Source: Planctomycetales bacterium (GTDB lineage Bacteria; Planctomycetota; Planctomycetia; Planctomycetales; Planctomycetaceae). From it: a stretch of DNA of 64,000 bases. The notes under the pieces were generated by a model. It had not been told where the DNA came from, did not search any database, and saw nothing but the letters and a program-made list of their open reading frames with translations. Positions within the stretch are counted from its first letter, which is position 1; the number at the start of each line of letters is the position of its first letter. Shown here piece after piece: positions 53,046 through 62,084 of this stretch. The stretch is taken from contig JAPLOA010000084.1 of the NCBI GenBank assembly GCA_026400835.1, positions 186,001-250,000 on the forward strand, read 5' to 3'. The translations under genes and the position numbers were made by a program.

Positions 53046-55274
53046 CTAACTCTGAGAACCCGGGCTTGTTCGGACGATGATGCGATTTCCGGTGACACGG
53101 ATGACTTCAACAGCTGTTCCGTGATCGATGTAAGCACCGTCGCTGACGACATCAATATACTTGTCGCCAAACATTGCTTTGCCCGACGGACGCAAGGCAG
53201 AGGCCGTTACACCCGTTGCGCCGACATCGACCGGGGCCGGGTGCGAATGAGTCGCCAGCAATGATGGACTCAGGATTGGGCCTCCGGCCTCTGCTGGCGC
53301 GTAACCAGGGGGAGTGAGAATCAGACGGTTCAGAAATGGAATCGTTGGCAGAAATCGGTTCAGGACTGCGGCCACGGCGATCACGGTGACCATCGCTCCA
53401 GCCAGCGAACCAAGACTGCTCATCGATTCTTCAAAGCTCTCCGTGGCAGTCATCCCGGAGAATGTATGACTCGCCAGAATCAAAGAAGCGATCGTGAGCA
53501 GGATTCCCGAGACTCCGAAGACTCCGAAGCCGGGAATCACAAAGATTTCCAAAGCCAGCAATCCGATACCCAACACGAATAGAACCAGTTCCAGAGTACC
53601 CGCTGTGCCGCCAAGAAAGCGGCTCCAGAAAAACAGCGAGAAGAACACTGTGGCGAGGATGGCAAAGAATCCTGAAGGCAGATGGAGTTCGATATAGACG
53701 CAGATGATACCCAGAGTGATCAGCAGGAATCCGCCAACGCCGGAATTCAGCACGGCAATCAGCGTGTCGACCCAGGTGCTGGCCACTGGCGTTAAGCTGG
53801 CTTTCTCTGAAATGCCCAGGCGACTTCGCAATTCATCTTCATCATGGCATGGCGCATCCGCCAGTTGCAGTTCATGAGCACGCTCACCATGGACTGTCAG
53901 CAGAATTCCCTTGCGAGATTCCGGAACCATGGGGCCCTGAATCCATTCCTCATTGGCCGCCTGAATTTCAGCTTCCGACATATAGGTAACTCGACCATCG
54001 GCCTTGTTGGTTACCTGAAAAACCTCAAGATCCTTATCGATCATCGCCTGAAGTAATGCGGGTGGTCGATTTTTTCTTTTGGCAAGTATCGCCGCGAACT
54101 GCAGGAATGGACTGACGATTTTTTCTGGCGCGCGTTCAAATTGTCCGCCCGGTTCAGTGAGTGTGATCACACCGATATCTCCAATCTGAGCATCCGGGTG
54201 CATCAGAATCTTATCGCATCCAAAAGCAATCAACGCGCCGCCGCTCCATGCCCCTTTAGGGATCCATGCCACGGTGGTGATCTTTGTCGAATCGAGTTCA
54301 GAGAGTGTCAGAGCCAGATGTTCGGCAACGTCCTTGTCTCCTCCCGGAGAATCAATCTTCAGGACCAACACATTGCAGCCATTGGCCACCGCGTTGCGGA
54401 CTTCCCGCTGCACAAACTCCCCGAGGACGCGATCGATCACACCATCAACGGCGATCACTCGCGGAACAATATCCGCTTTGTTACGCAATGGTTCGCGCAT
54501 GGATTCCAGAGGCAGTTCAAGGGCGGCCGCCACTTCAGCTCGATTCTTCGCGGTTCGCAGAACGAGAAATCCCGCCATCTCTGAGTCCAGCCCGAGAAAA
54601 TTTCCCGGTGAGCCAGCTTCTTTGATGGTTTCCGTTTTCGAGATCACCGCATTCTGGTTCTGCAGCAACATGAGTTCCGCTGGCGTCAGAAAACGTTGTT
54701 CGACGGAGTTCGGAGATGTCTCGAGGGAGACTCTCAGCAACGCTTCGGACGGATTCATCATCGCTTGGACAACGCCGCGGGATAAACGAGGATTGCGGCG
54801 GCGATCAACCAGACTCATAATAAAAATCTGGTCTTCGTTCGAAACCGCCTCACCTCGCCCGATGTCCCCCAACGTGGCATCCGGATGCATCACGATATCG
54901 TGGCAGGCCAGAGCAAGAATCGCGCGATTGCCGTCGATGGAACGAGGTACCCAGGCAATCGTCCTGACTCGACTGACGTCAGATGATGTCAGGAATCGCA
55001 CCACGTCGCTCACATGTCCGAACCCGGCGGTTCCCGGTTCAATCTCCAGGACCAGAAGAGCGTCTCGATTTTCGCGAGTTGCCTGAGCCTGAAGGTCTGT
55101 GGCAAGATTCGTCAGTTCGCTGACCATTTGGTCGTTAAGCGGACTTGTTACTGTCAGAAATTGCCCGATTGGTTTTTGTGCGGCTTTCGGTTCGGACTTC
55201 TGGTGAGCACTGGCCACGCCGGCAAACAGACTCAGACCTGCCAGCAGCATCGCAGCCAGAGGAATGTGTCTCAT
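53046..55274 (-). CDS. NfeD-family membrane protease with two ClpP-like domains
   Basis: 742 residues from ATG 55274 (GGGGAG about 10 bases upstream), with a signal peptide (LLAGLSLFAGVASAHQ). Two ClpP/crotonase-like domains lie in series (about 70-150 and 295-380), followed by four NfeD membrane helices (about 470-610) and a C-terminal OB-fold domain (MFGDKYIDVVSDG...). The second domain keeps the nucleophile Ser344 in AWSGGALIA. At the equivalent site the first domain has Gly115 (RSIDGNRAIL), so it is probably non-catalytic. NfeD proteins cooperate with stomatin-like partners in membrane-protein quality control; no stomatin gene is seen nearby. Confidence 0.9.
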   Translation of the reverse strand: MRHIPLAAMLLAGLSLFAGVASAHQKSEPKAAQKPIGQFLTVTSPLNDQMVSELTNLATDLQAQATRENRDALLVLEIEPGTAGFGHVSDVVRFLTSSDVSRVRTIAWVPRSIDGNRAILALACHDIVMHPDATLGDIGRGEAVSNEDQIFIMSLVDRRRNPRLSRGVVQAMMNPSEALLRVSLETSPNSVEQRFLTPAELMLLQNQNAVISKTETIKEAGSPGNFLGLDSEMAGFLVLRTAKNRAEVAAALELPLESMREPLRNKADIVPRVIAVDGVIDRVLGEFVQREVRNAVANGCNVLVLKIDSPGGDKDVAEHLALTLSELDSTKITTVAWIPKGAWSGGALIAFGCDKILMHPDAQIGDIGVITLTEPGGQFERAPEKIVSPFLQFAAILAKRKNRPPALLQAMIDKDLEVFQVTNKADGRVTYMSEAEIQAANEEWIQGPMVPESRKGILLTVHGERAHELQLADAPCHDEDELRSRLGISEKASLTPVASTWVDTLIAVLNSGVGGFLLITLGIICVYIELHLPSGFFAILATVFFSLFFWSRFLGGTAGTLELVLFVLGIGLLALEIFVIPGFGVFGVSGILLTIASLILASHTFSGMTATESFEESMSSLGSLAGAMVTVIAVAAVLNRFLPTIPFLNRLILTPPGYAPAEAGGPILSPSLLATHSHPAPVDVGATGVTASALRPSGKAMFGDKYIDVVSDGAYIDHGTAVEVIRVTGNRIIVRTSPGSQS

Positions 55275-55698
55275 TTGTAATGACTCCCCGGAAATTGCTC
55301 TAAGGTTGCTGAAGTGAAACATCGTCGGATTGTAGCAGTTGTCGTCCGACATGGCCAAAATCCCCGGGTTATTCGCCGTCGGCTCGATAACCCTGGCCTT
55401 TGTTTGGGCTCAAACGCGGACATTCTCACTATGGATGACAGGAAACGTCAATTGCGGACAGAAATGCGGTTCCTGATGACGAACAGAAGTTTGAACGGAT
55501 CGCCGTAGAGTCGAATGAAATCGTGAAGAGGGTGCTACGAACGGCAATGAAGACAATGGTAAACAGAACAGGCCGGTCGTATTCGGCCTCTGTCTTCATG
55601 TGTTCTCTTTTGGCACCGTCTCCCGCAGATTGCCGTCATGCGATCAGATTGGCACGCTGTTGGCGAGCGAAGTGGCAGCGATAAGAATAAGGATGCAT
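55275..55698. other. Gap between NfeD and FHA genes
   Basis: 424 bases holding the presumed NfeD promoter. A stem AGGCCG/CGGCCT (55570-55589) may end the FHA transcript on the minus strand; it lacks a good T-run. No gene is supported. Confidence 0.3.
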
Positions 55699-56157
55699 TC
55701 AATCCGGAATCAGCAAGTCTGAATCACGGAGGAATCGCACGTCGCTCTTGCTGGCGTCGTCATTGGGCTTTTGACTCATTCGCGTATTTTCGTCGTTCAA
55801 CCCGCCATCATCGATCAGGGGAATCATTTCGGTTGGCTGGATGGGCGAAATCTTTCTGGGCAACGGGCTATCTGGTCCGAGATGCACTCGGTAGCTGATT
55901 CCTGACAGCGACAATTGATCGCCCGGCAGCAAAGCTCCGCGCACGACTCGTTGTCCGTTGACACGAGTTCCGTTGGTGCTTCCCAGGTCTCGCAGGTACA
56001 GCAGTCCATCCGTCTTCACGAGAATACAATGCTGCTTGGATATGTTTGTATGTTCAATGACCAGGTCGCACAGCTTTGAACTGCGACCCACGACCGTAAT
56101 CGCGCGAGTCAATGTGATTGCTGCTCCACCCTGTTTTGGGATCAGTTGTGCCAGCAT
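55699..56157 (-). CDS. Stand-alone FHA-domain protein
   Basis: 152 residues with an FHA domain in the first 100: phospho-peptide-binding GRSSKLCDLVIEH, NISKQHCIL and the loop GSTNGTRVNGQRV. The C-terminal 50 residues are acidic and unordered (TEMIPLIDDGGLNDENTRMS). FHA proteins read threonine phosphorylation by Hanks-type kinases; such a kinase is encoded at 13404, though distant. GGGGA lies 8 bases before the ATG. Divergent from the Cys-rich secreted protein across a 358-base region. Confidence 0.9.
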   Translation of the reverse strand: MLAQLIPKQGGAAITLTRAITVVGRSSKLCDLVIEHTNISKQHCILVKTDGLLYLRDLGSTNGTRVNGQRVVRGALLPGDQLSLSGISYRVHLGPDSPLPRKISPIQPTEMIPLIDDGGLNDENTRMSQKPNDDASKSDVRFLRDSDLLIPD

Positions 56158-56515
56158 AAAATTTAGTCCCCGTCAGGGATTCTCTACCACATTCAATCAG
56201 TGTTCACACAGAGTCCACGTGCAACCGCTCGCTGATTATGCGGTCGAATGTTCGTAAAACAAGGCTTTCCGCAGCTATGGGCATGTTTTTGCCCCGATGA
56301 GTGTCGGAAGACGCAATCTCTGGTTTCTTTGCGTGACTGGTAACCTTTACCAAATCCGGGCAACCCTGTTGCCGGGCACAGGCTGGATTCATATGCGCGG
56401 GAATTGGCGTGTGCCGCCAAAATTCTTCCGCGGGCAATTTGAGATGGTGTAGATTCAATCAAAGGGTCGCGGATGTCGAAGCGACGCATAAGAACCGGTT
56501 GATTTGGAGTCCGAG
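56158..56515. promoter_or_regulatory. Divergent promoter region
   Basis: 358 bases with a GGAG ribosome site just before ATG 56516. A weak TTGAGA/TAGATT pair occurs near 56440-56460. No small gene or operator. Confidence 0.35.
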
Positions 56516-56911
56516 ATGTTTAAGAAGTTGATGCTGTGTGTAATGGCCGTTGCGTTTGTCCTGACTGCTGCAGAAGTCGGCCAGGCCGGAAACAAGTGCG
56601 ATACTTGCTGCGATACTCCGAAGTGCAAGCTTCCTAAGCTTTCATTGCCAAAGCTGAAGATGCCGAAGTTAAAGCTCCCAAAGCTGAACTGCCTTCAGCC
56701 AAAATGTGATTCCTGCGAGCCAGCATGTGCCGCACCAGCTTGCGAAACCCCGGCATGCGGAACGCCGGCTTGTGGCACGCCTGGCTGCGGAGAATCGGGC
56801 GCTGCTTGTGCAGCAGCCAGCGCGACTCCTGCACCGGCTGCAGCGACTCCTGCACCAGCCGAAGCAGCACCTGCTGCTCCATCGCCATCTGCTGCTGATG
56901 CTCAAAAATAG
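56516..56911 (+). CDS. Small secreted Cys/Ala/Pro-rich protein with KLPKL repeats
   Basis: 131 residues from ATG 56516 (GGAG upstream). A signal peptide (LMLCVMAVAFVLTAAEVGQAG) is followed by a CDTCCD cluster, then five imperfect Lys-Leu-Pro-Lys-Leu units (about residues 40-60), a second cysteine cluster (PKCDSCEPAC), PACETPACGTPACGTPGCG repeats, and an Ala/Pro-rich tail. The many paired cysteines point to a disulfide-linked extracellular or wall-associated protein, a type common in planctomycetes. It is followed by the strongest terminator of the window, which fits a highly expressed single-gene transcript. Confidence 0.8.
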   Translation: MFKKLMLCVMAVAFVLTAAEVGQAGNKCDTCCDTPKCKLPKLSLPKLKMPKLKLPKLNCLQPKCDSCEPACAAPACETPACGTPACGTPGCGESGAACAAASATPAPAAATPAPAEAAPAAPSPSAADAQK

Positions 56912-56940
56912 TCTGATAATTTTGATCTGAAACTACTCAG

Positions 56941-56973
56941 AAGCTCGATCGTTTTTCGCGATCGAGCTTTTTT
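56941..56973 (+). terminator. Strong intrinsic terminator
   Basis: Perfect 11-bp stem AAGCTCGATCG / CGATCGAGCTT around a 7-base loop (TTTTTCG), ending in a run of six T (56968-56973), 29 bases after the Cys-rich gene. Confidence 0.92.
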
Positions 56974-57038
56974 CGTTACAATGCCGGGGCACAGCTCTTG
57001 AGATTTTCGTCTTGCACAACTTTAGTCAGGATCAGACC

Positions 57039-57356
57039 GTGGCTGAAACTGGTTTTTCCTGTCCGCAGACTCGCGAACAGGTGATCAATATGTACTTTCT
57101 GGAACATCGTGCGAAACTGCTGGACGTCGCCGCATTTCTCGATCGTCTGGACCGCGCTCGTCCAACCGCCTCAAACGTGGACTTTCGCGAAGCCGCTCTG
57201 AACGAAGCGGTGCGAATTCTCGTCGATGGTCAGCCTCAGCGAGCCAAACGGATTCTCGCTCTGCTGAGTGATTCAACAACCGAGATTCCTCAGTCAGCAC
57301 ACGGGATGAAGGGTGCATCGGGAGCAGTTCGAGTAAACTCCGGAGGTGCATCGTGA
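57039..57356 (+). CDS. Small hypothetical protein coupled to a TatD-like hydrolase
   Basis: 105 residues from GTG 57039, with AGGATC about 7 bases upstream. It is soluble and helical ([50 protein letters not shown]). Its stop overlaps the GTG start of the hydrolase by 4 bases, so the two are translationally coupled and likely work together. I believe similar small proteins precede this hydrolase type in other planctomycetes, but have not verified it. The ebo gene cluster also contains a TatD-like protein; no ebo partner (UbiA-type, dehydroquinate-synthase-like) is here. Confidence 0.75.
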   Translation: MAETGFSCPQTREQVINMYFLEHRAKLLDVAAFLDRLDRARPTASNVDFREAALNEAVRILVDGQPQRAKRILALLSDSTTEIPQSAHGMKGASGAVRVNSGGAS

Positions 57357-58159
57357 AGTATATTGATCCACATGTTCACATGGTGTCCCGCACAACCGAC
57401 GACTATCAACGCATGGCGCTGGCCGGATGCATTGCGATCACTGAACCCGCGTTCTGGGCTGGTTTCGATCGTTCATCGGCACAGGGTTTTTTCGACTACT
57501 ACCGACAACTGACCGAATACGAACCTCGCCGCGCCGCGTTATTTGGCATTCAGCATTTTACGTGGCTGTGCATCAATCCGAAGGAAGCTGATGATCCCGG
57601 GTTTGCGCGGGAAGTCATCGCTTTGATACCGGACTTCCTGAAGTGCGACAACGTACTGGGAATTGGTGAGATTGGTCTGAATAAAAACACAAAGAATGAA
57701 AAGATCATTCTCGAAGAACAGATCGCACTGGCTGAAAAGCACAACCAGCTGATTCTCGTTCACACTCCGCACCTTGAGGATAAGCGTAAAGGCACTCGAC
57801 TGATCATGGATGCACTGAGTGCGAGCCAGATCGATCCGGGGAGAATTTTGATCGATCACGTCGAAGAACATACTGTCGCAGAAGTGCTGGACCGAGGATT
57901 CTGGGCGGGAATGACATTGTACCCGGATACCAAGATGACGCCTCAGCGTGCAACGGACGTGATCGAGATGTATGGCTCAGAACGGATCTGGATGAACTCA
58001 GCGGGTGACTGGGGTTGCAGTGACCCGCTTGCCGTTCCGAAGGCCCGCATTGAAATGTCTCGACGTGGGCACCAAATGAGTCTGATTGACAAAGTGACTC
58101 TGGATAACCCGCGGACTTTTCTCAGTCAGTCAGAAAAGTTTGTGTTGAAGGCTGAATGA
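57353..58159 (+). CDS. TatD-like metal-dependent hydrolase
   Basis: 268 residues, GTG start in 4-base overlap with the preceding gene. The metal-binding pattern is DPHVHM at residues 5-10, [20 protein letters not shown] and [10 protein letters not shown], and an Asp in [12 protein letters not shown]. This is the divergent TatD branch (with [12 protein letters not shown] near the N-terminus) rather than the classical DNase TatD, and resembles the EboB-type proteins. The substrate is unknown. A small soluble partner is coupled upstream. Confidence 0.85.
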   Translation: MKYIDPHVHMVSRTTDDYQRMALAGCIAITEPAFWAGFDRSSAQGFFDYYRQLTEYEPRRAALFGIQHFTWLCINPKEADDPGFAREVIALIPDFLKCDNVLGIGEIGLNKNTKNEKIILEEQIALAEKHNQLILVHTPHLEDKRKGTRLIMDALSASQIDPGRILIDHVEEHTVAEVLDRGFWAGMTLYPDTKMTPQRATDVIEMYGSERIWMNSAGDWGCSDPLAVPKARIEMSRRGHQMSLIDKVTLDNPRTFLSQSEKFVLKAE

Positions 58160-58477
58160 ACTGGGTTGAGCGACAGAGACAGCATGGTTTGCTGCGCATC
58201 AGATTTGCCGGGATTAAGCCTCTGTGTGGCTGCTTCTGTTAATATCATCACCGGAGGTTCCCTGTCATGAATTGCGGACGACGTGAGAATGGTTGTGTGT
58301 TTTTTGTGACCATGGCGAAGCAGCCAGGACAGTTCCTGAGGAGAGAGCTGGCTAATGACATTCCTTTGCAGTACCAAACGGAATCGCGTTTCCTGACGCA
58401 CAGGAATGTTCAAGAATAATCTTTGATGGCCAAAGTGCCGGGTTTTTTCTCATACGTTGCTTTCGGGCTGTTATCGA
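58160..58477. other. Gap with one candidate small gene
   Basis: 318 bases between the hydrolase and the pseudouridine synthase. A 50-codon frame with a strong ribosome site is listed separately; nothing else seen. Confidence 0.4.
58267..58419 (+). CDS. Candidate 50-residue ORF with strong ribosome-binding site
   Basis: ATG 58267 is preceded by GGAGG with a 9-base spacing, among the clearest ribosome sites in the window. The product is basic and has a short hydrophobic stretch (GCVFFVTMAKQPG). Codon use does not exclude chance, and it has no homology I recognise. Confidence 0.35.
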   Translation: MNCGRRENGCVFFVTMAKQPGQFLRRELANDIPLQYQTESRFLTHRNVQE

Positions 58478-59485
58478 ATGTCCACTCAGCAGTTCACAAT
58501 CACCTCAGAAACTGCGGGTGCCGTTTTAGGCGCTTTAAGAAAGCATGTGGAGAATCTGCCCTGGTCTGCTGCTCGAAAGCACATGGAGGGCCGCAGGATT
58601 TCAGTCAATGGAATTCTGTGCGTGGATGAGGGGCGACGAGTTGTTGCGGGGGATATGATCGAACTTCGCCATCAGCCTTTGCCTCCTCCACCACGGGACG
58701 ATGACGTTCGAATTCTGCATCTCGATGAACATCTTGTGGTCGTGGACAAGCCCGCCAGAATGTTATCCCTTCGACATCCCGGCGACGTCAAGTGGCGACA
58801 GGAAAGAAAAGATCTTCAGCCGTCGCTGGAGGAATGTTTGCATCGCCTGATTCCGCGTCGGCGTATCGCGAGTTCTTCGCAAAACAATCATGAGTTATTG
58901 GCGGTTCACAGAATCGATCGAGAAACAAGTGGCATTCTGGTCTTCGCACGCACGGAGAAAGCTCAGCAGGGGCTGATCGACCAGTTTGCCACGCATTCTG
59001 CAGTGCGAAAATATCTGTGTGTGATCCCGGGAAAGCTGCCTGCACAAACGATTGAGTCGTATCAGATTCGGGATCGTGGCGATGGTTTACGGGGTAGTTC
59101 AGATCAACCGGCGGACGGACAAAGAATGGTGACGCACATTCGTTCTTTGCGTCAGTTGGGCGAGTATTCTGAACTGGAATGTCGTCTGGAAACAGGGCGA
59201 ACGAATCAGATCAGAATCCATCTGGCCGAAAAGAGTCATCCAATTTGCGGTGACGTCAAGTATCGAGGTCCTTTTGGACAGCCTCCCATTGCGGATCTTA
59301 GCGAGGCTCCGCGATTAGCGTTGCACGCGACTCAACTGGGTTTTATTCATCCGGTGACTCAGGAAGTTCATGATTATCAGTTACCCTGGCCCAAAGATAT
59401 TCAGGGGTTGATCCGTCGTCTTTCCACCGTACGCGTGGAAGGCCCGGAGTCATCGAGGGTCAAAGGGCGGAAGAGTCAGCGGTAA
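58478..59485 (+). CDS. RluA-family pseudouridine synthase
   Basis: 335 residues from ATG 58478. An S4-like RNA-binding domain is at the N-terminus (ALRKHVENLPWSAARKHMEGRRISVNG), then the RluA catalytic fold with the catalytic Asp in AVHRIDRETSGIL and the downstream LETGRTNQIRIHLAEKSHPICGD motif. It should isomerise uridine in rRNA or tRNA; which site (RluC/RluD-like or other) cannot be told by eye. Convergent with the arrestin-like gene, 8 bases apart. Confidence 0.93.
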   Translation: MSTQQFTITSETAGAVLGALRKHVENLPWSAARKHMEGRRISVNGILCVDEGRRVVAGDMIELRHQPLPPPPRDDDVRILHLDEHLVVVDKPARMLSLRHPGDVKWRQERKDLQPSLEECLHRLIPRRRIASSSQNNHELLAVHRIDRETSGILVFARTEKAQQGLIDQFATHSAVRKYLCVIPGKLPAQTIESYQIRDRGDGLRGSSDQPADGQRMVTHIRSLRQLGEYSELECRLETGRTNQIRIHLAEKSHPICGDVKYRGPFGQPPIADLSEAPRLALHATQLGFIHPVTQEVHDYQLPWPKDIQGLIRRLSTVRVEGPESSRVKGRKSQR

Positions 59486-59493
59486 TCCCAAAG

Positions 59494-61032
59494 TTATTCC
59501 AGGACTGCTCCTCGAAGTCGATTGTAGAGCGAATCCCAGCCCGTAATCGTAACGCTGGACTGCCATGTGTCTCCGCGACGAAATGATTCAAGTTCAGAAT
59601 TCATCGATTCCGGAGCAACCACTTCAATCGGCCGCTGAGTTCCTGCAATCTGTCCGATGACTGTCTTCCCATTGGAAAATTCGGGAGCAGCATCCGTTAT
59701 GCCGAACGAAGTACTGATGCGATCAACAACGACCGTGATGTCATAGACTTCATTAGCCGCCGCTTCGAGAATGAGATTGCGTTGTGCACTATTTCGGCCG
59801 GCTGACTCGAGCAGGGAAAGCAGTTCTTCGATCGACTCCGGCGGTGTGTTCTCTGAAGACACCGACCAGTGTTCGTCAGGTGGAAGTGCAGGAGGACTCA
59901 TGCCCTGCACTGCTGTCGTTTTGGGAGCCACAACGCCGGATGGCGAGAATGCCGGAACCCGATCGAAAGGCAAAGTCGCAGATCCCGATAAGGCCGTTGG
60001 GGACGAGACGGCCGATGTGTTCGGCAACCGGGCCTGCTCGCCAAGAAACTCAAGCGGAACAACCTGCAGAGATTCTGTGTGTGTCCAGTCCGGGAAGCTC
60101 GGAATGTCGATGCAGAAGTTGATAGTCCATTTCAGGGAGTTGTCTGATAACTCAAAGCTGTACGAATTTGTCGCCGGGAATGTGATGGTGATCTTTTCAT
60201 CAACGAGTGCTTCCGGATCCAAGAGGCCACCTTCGCGGAGAATGTGCTTTTCGGTCAGGACTTTATGCTTGTGAGTCGTCTTATTGGTCCCGCTGCCGGA
60301 TGTGGCAGATTCCTCGGCAATCAGTTCTGCATAAATGCTGTTGACGACAAAAGACTTTCGAGGAGTAAAGCGGATCCCGAAAGTCCAGTCTTCTGTTGGT
60401 GCAACCACGACATGGGTGACCGAAACTTCGACTTCACCAAGTCGGGACTTCAATGCTTTCTTCCTGACCCAGATAAACCCCACCACGATGAGAATGATCG
60501 GCAACAGAAACAAGGCGGTCATCGCCACAGCAACCAGGAGAAGCGCCAAAATGCTCCCCAGAATGATCTTGCCGATTGGGCCGACGCTGGTCTCTGCGGT
60601 CTGGGCTGTAAGTGACACAACTTTACTGCGTTCCCCCGTGAACAACTCCGGGCGAATTCCGGGACGCAGCTCATACTCTTCTTCGGCGCAGGGATTCTTC
60701 GCCCACGGAACATCGACATCCACGCGAACGTAGTGATCAATGTAAACCAGATGGCCTCGATAGGTTACAGGGTGAGATGGCGAAGTTATGGCAAAGGGAA
60801 ACTCAAGCTGTTCGCCGGCCTGCAGGATTCGTGGTTCTACCAGGATGATTTCATCAGGTAACCCGGAATCCGAGTTTCCCCGTCCATGCGTCTTCCAGCG
60901 ATGAGTCAGTTTGACGCCGTTGCTTTTGGTTTGCTCATCAACAAGCAGCCGCACAGTACCGCGCACGGTTTCACCGCCGTAGTAAATTCTGTCGCTGCGG
61001 TCGAACGTGATACTGATCTGACATTTAGACAT
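59494..61032 (-). CDS. Arrestin-fold membrane protein
   Basis: 512 residues from ATG 61032; its start overlaps the ATPase stop by 8 bases. An arrestin/Spo0M-like beta-sandwich occupies residues 1-125 (SITFDRSDRIYYGGETVRGTV, ILQAGEQLEFPFAI, VRVDVDVPWAKNP). A long hydrophobic region with two helices follows (ILGSILALLLVAVAMTALFLLPIILIVVGFIWVR), then a second sandwich with TFGIRFTPRKSFVV and a Pro/Ser-rich tail with a final helical segment. No enzyme motif. Overlap with the ATPase gene implies a two-component unit. I know no named family for this layout. Confidence 0.8.
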   Translation of the reverse strand: MSKCQISITFDRSDRIYYGGETVRGTVRLLVDEQTKSNGVKLTHRWKTHGRGNSDSGLPDEIILVEPRILQAGEQLEFPFAITSPSHPVTYRGHLVYIDHYVRVDVDVPWAKNPCAEEEYELRPGIRPELFTGERSKVVSLTAQTAETSVGPIGKIILGSILALLLVAVAMTALFLLPIILIVVGFIWVRKKALKSRLGEVEVSVTHVVVAPTEDWTFGIRFTPRKSFVVNSIYAELIAEESATSGSGTNKTTHKHKVLTEKHILREGGLLDPEALVDEKITITFPATNSYSFELSDNSLKWTINFCIDIPSFPDWTHTESLQVVPLEFLGEQARLPNTSAVSSPTALSGSATLPFDRVPAFSPSGVVAPKTTAVQGMSPPALPPDEHWSVSSENTPPESIEELLSLLESAGRNSAQRNLILEAAANEVYDITVVVDRISTSFGITDAAPEFSNGKTVIGQIAGTQRPIEVVAPESMNSELESFRRGDTWQSSVTITGWDSLYNRLRGAVLE

Positions 61033-61648
61033 CCTGAACGCTCCCGAGATTCTGGAACACATCATAGAGATGGTGTTGCATACTACGCAGATCATTACCG
61101 TACAACGCAAACAGCTTTTCGGCGGTCGCACTTGTCACGACCGGTATCGGATCCGAGTTGCGTCGGACACTTTTGATACGGTCGTTGAGGATCTTTTCGA
61201 TGCGTTCCGGAGTGGTATGTCGAGCGGCGTCCAGCGTCAAGACAGATCGCCCTGCCCACTTCAGGTGTTGTGTGAAATCGCGGTGTGTTCCGAGAACCAG
61301 TGTTCGTCTCGATCTGAAGAGCCATAGTCGCGGCCACAGGGTGAGTCGCTGTGCTTCATCGATCAGAAGCGGTTCTCCGACAGCGGGGATTGCTATATAT
61401 TCGCCTTTGGGGATATGGACGTAGGCCGCGTCAGGAAAATGCGTGGCTAATGACAGCAAGTGAGTTGTCTTGCCATAACCTTTTTGTCCAATGATCTGCA
61501 GAGCTGGAGTATGACTTTGAGGCCGGGACCGCAGGTGTTCGAGGGCTGATCCCAATTCCACATTTGCAAGCTGAGTACGTTCTTCAACATCAAATTCCCC
61601 GAATGGATTGCGACGCAGATTGAGATGAGTAAAGGGAAGTGAAGCCAA
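61025..61648 (-). CDS. Small AAA-type ATPase (ExeA-like)
   Basis: 207 residues, apparent TTG start (61648). Walker A is GQKGYGKTT (54-62) and Walker B PLLIDEAQ (93-100); a sensor-like HRDFTQHLKWAGRSVL follows. The C-terminal residues (LYGNDLRSMQHHLYDVFQ) are a small helical lid. The N-terminal LNLRRNPFGEFDVEER is typical of ExeA/general-secretion ATPases that act as chaperone-like loaders. It overlaps the arrestin-fold membrane gene by 8 bases. Role unknown, likely energising or remodelling the membrane partner. Confidence 0.8.
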   Translation of the reverse strand: MASLPFTHLNLRRNPFGEFDVEERTQLANVELGSALEHLRSRPQSHTPALQIIGQKGYGKTTHLLSLATHFPDAAYVHIPKGEYIAIPAVGEPLLIDEAQRLTLWPRLWLFRSRRTLVLGTHRDFTQHLKWAGRSVLTLDAARHTTPERIEKILNDRIKSVRRNSDPIPVVTSATAEKLFALYGNDLRSMQHHLYDVFQNLGSVQDV

Positions 61649-62084
61649 TGACTTCGATCCGGAGAAAATTGATGACTGAAGTTCTGAGTAACAGGTTAAC
61701 TCACGAGGTTATACCGGTTTACGATAGCGATGAATACGGTCGCGATCAGGGAGTCGCCCGCGAGCCGATGTTTCTGATGTTTCCTGCGTGCGGAGAAGCC
61801 GCGAGCGATCCGATAAGGCTGGCTCAGCACAGAGACCTATCATGCCAACGTTCGCACACAGTGTGCCTTATCGGCCAGATGTGAGTCATCAGGCAAGCGA
61901 CGTGTCCGCCACTGATGCTGCTTGTTCACCGCATTGTCTGCAGAATTGCGTCGCTTGTCTCAGACTGTGGCATGTGAGTGCAGCGGATTGATATTTGCTG
62001 CTCTTCAGAGTGGTCGCAGTTCATTTGAGGCTTCCGACAATGGGGACGCCTCCGATTCAGAGTCTGCAATCCAGGGAGACAGCA
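61649..62084. other. Divergent region with a candidate small ORF and an inverted repeat
   Basis: 436 bases between the ATPase (-) and cytochrome (+) genes. A 10-bp perfect inverted repeat CCGATAAGGC (61810-61819) / GCCTTATCGG (61865-61874) spans 45 bases. A 70-residue frame at 61672-61884 is listed separately. Confidence 0.4.
61672..61884 (+). CDS. Candidate 70-residue ORF
   Basis: ATG 61672 is preceded by GGAG with a 7-base spacing. The first 40 residues look protein-like (LSNRLTHEVIPVYDSDEYGR), but the C-terminal part spanning the inverted repeat does not. It is antisense-adjacent to the ATPase start. No known family. Confidence 0.3.
   Translation: MTEVLSNRLTHEVIPVYDSDEYGRDQGVAREPMFLMFPACGEAASDPIRLAQHRDLSCQRSHTVCLIGQM

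Noticed and set aside
55314-55508. 64-residue + frame upstream of NfeD
   Set aside because: No ribosome site, arginine-rich random composition, overlaps the NfeD leader on the opposite strand.
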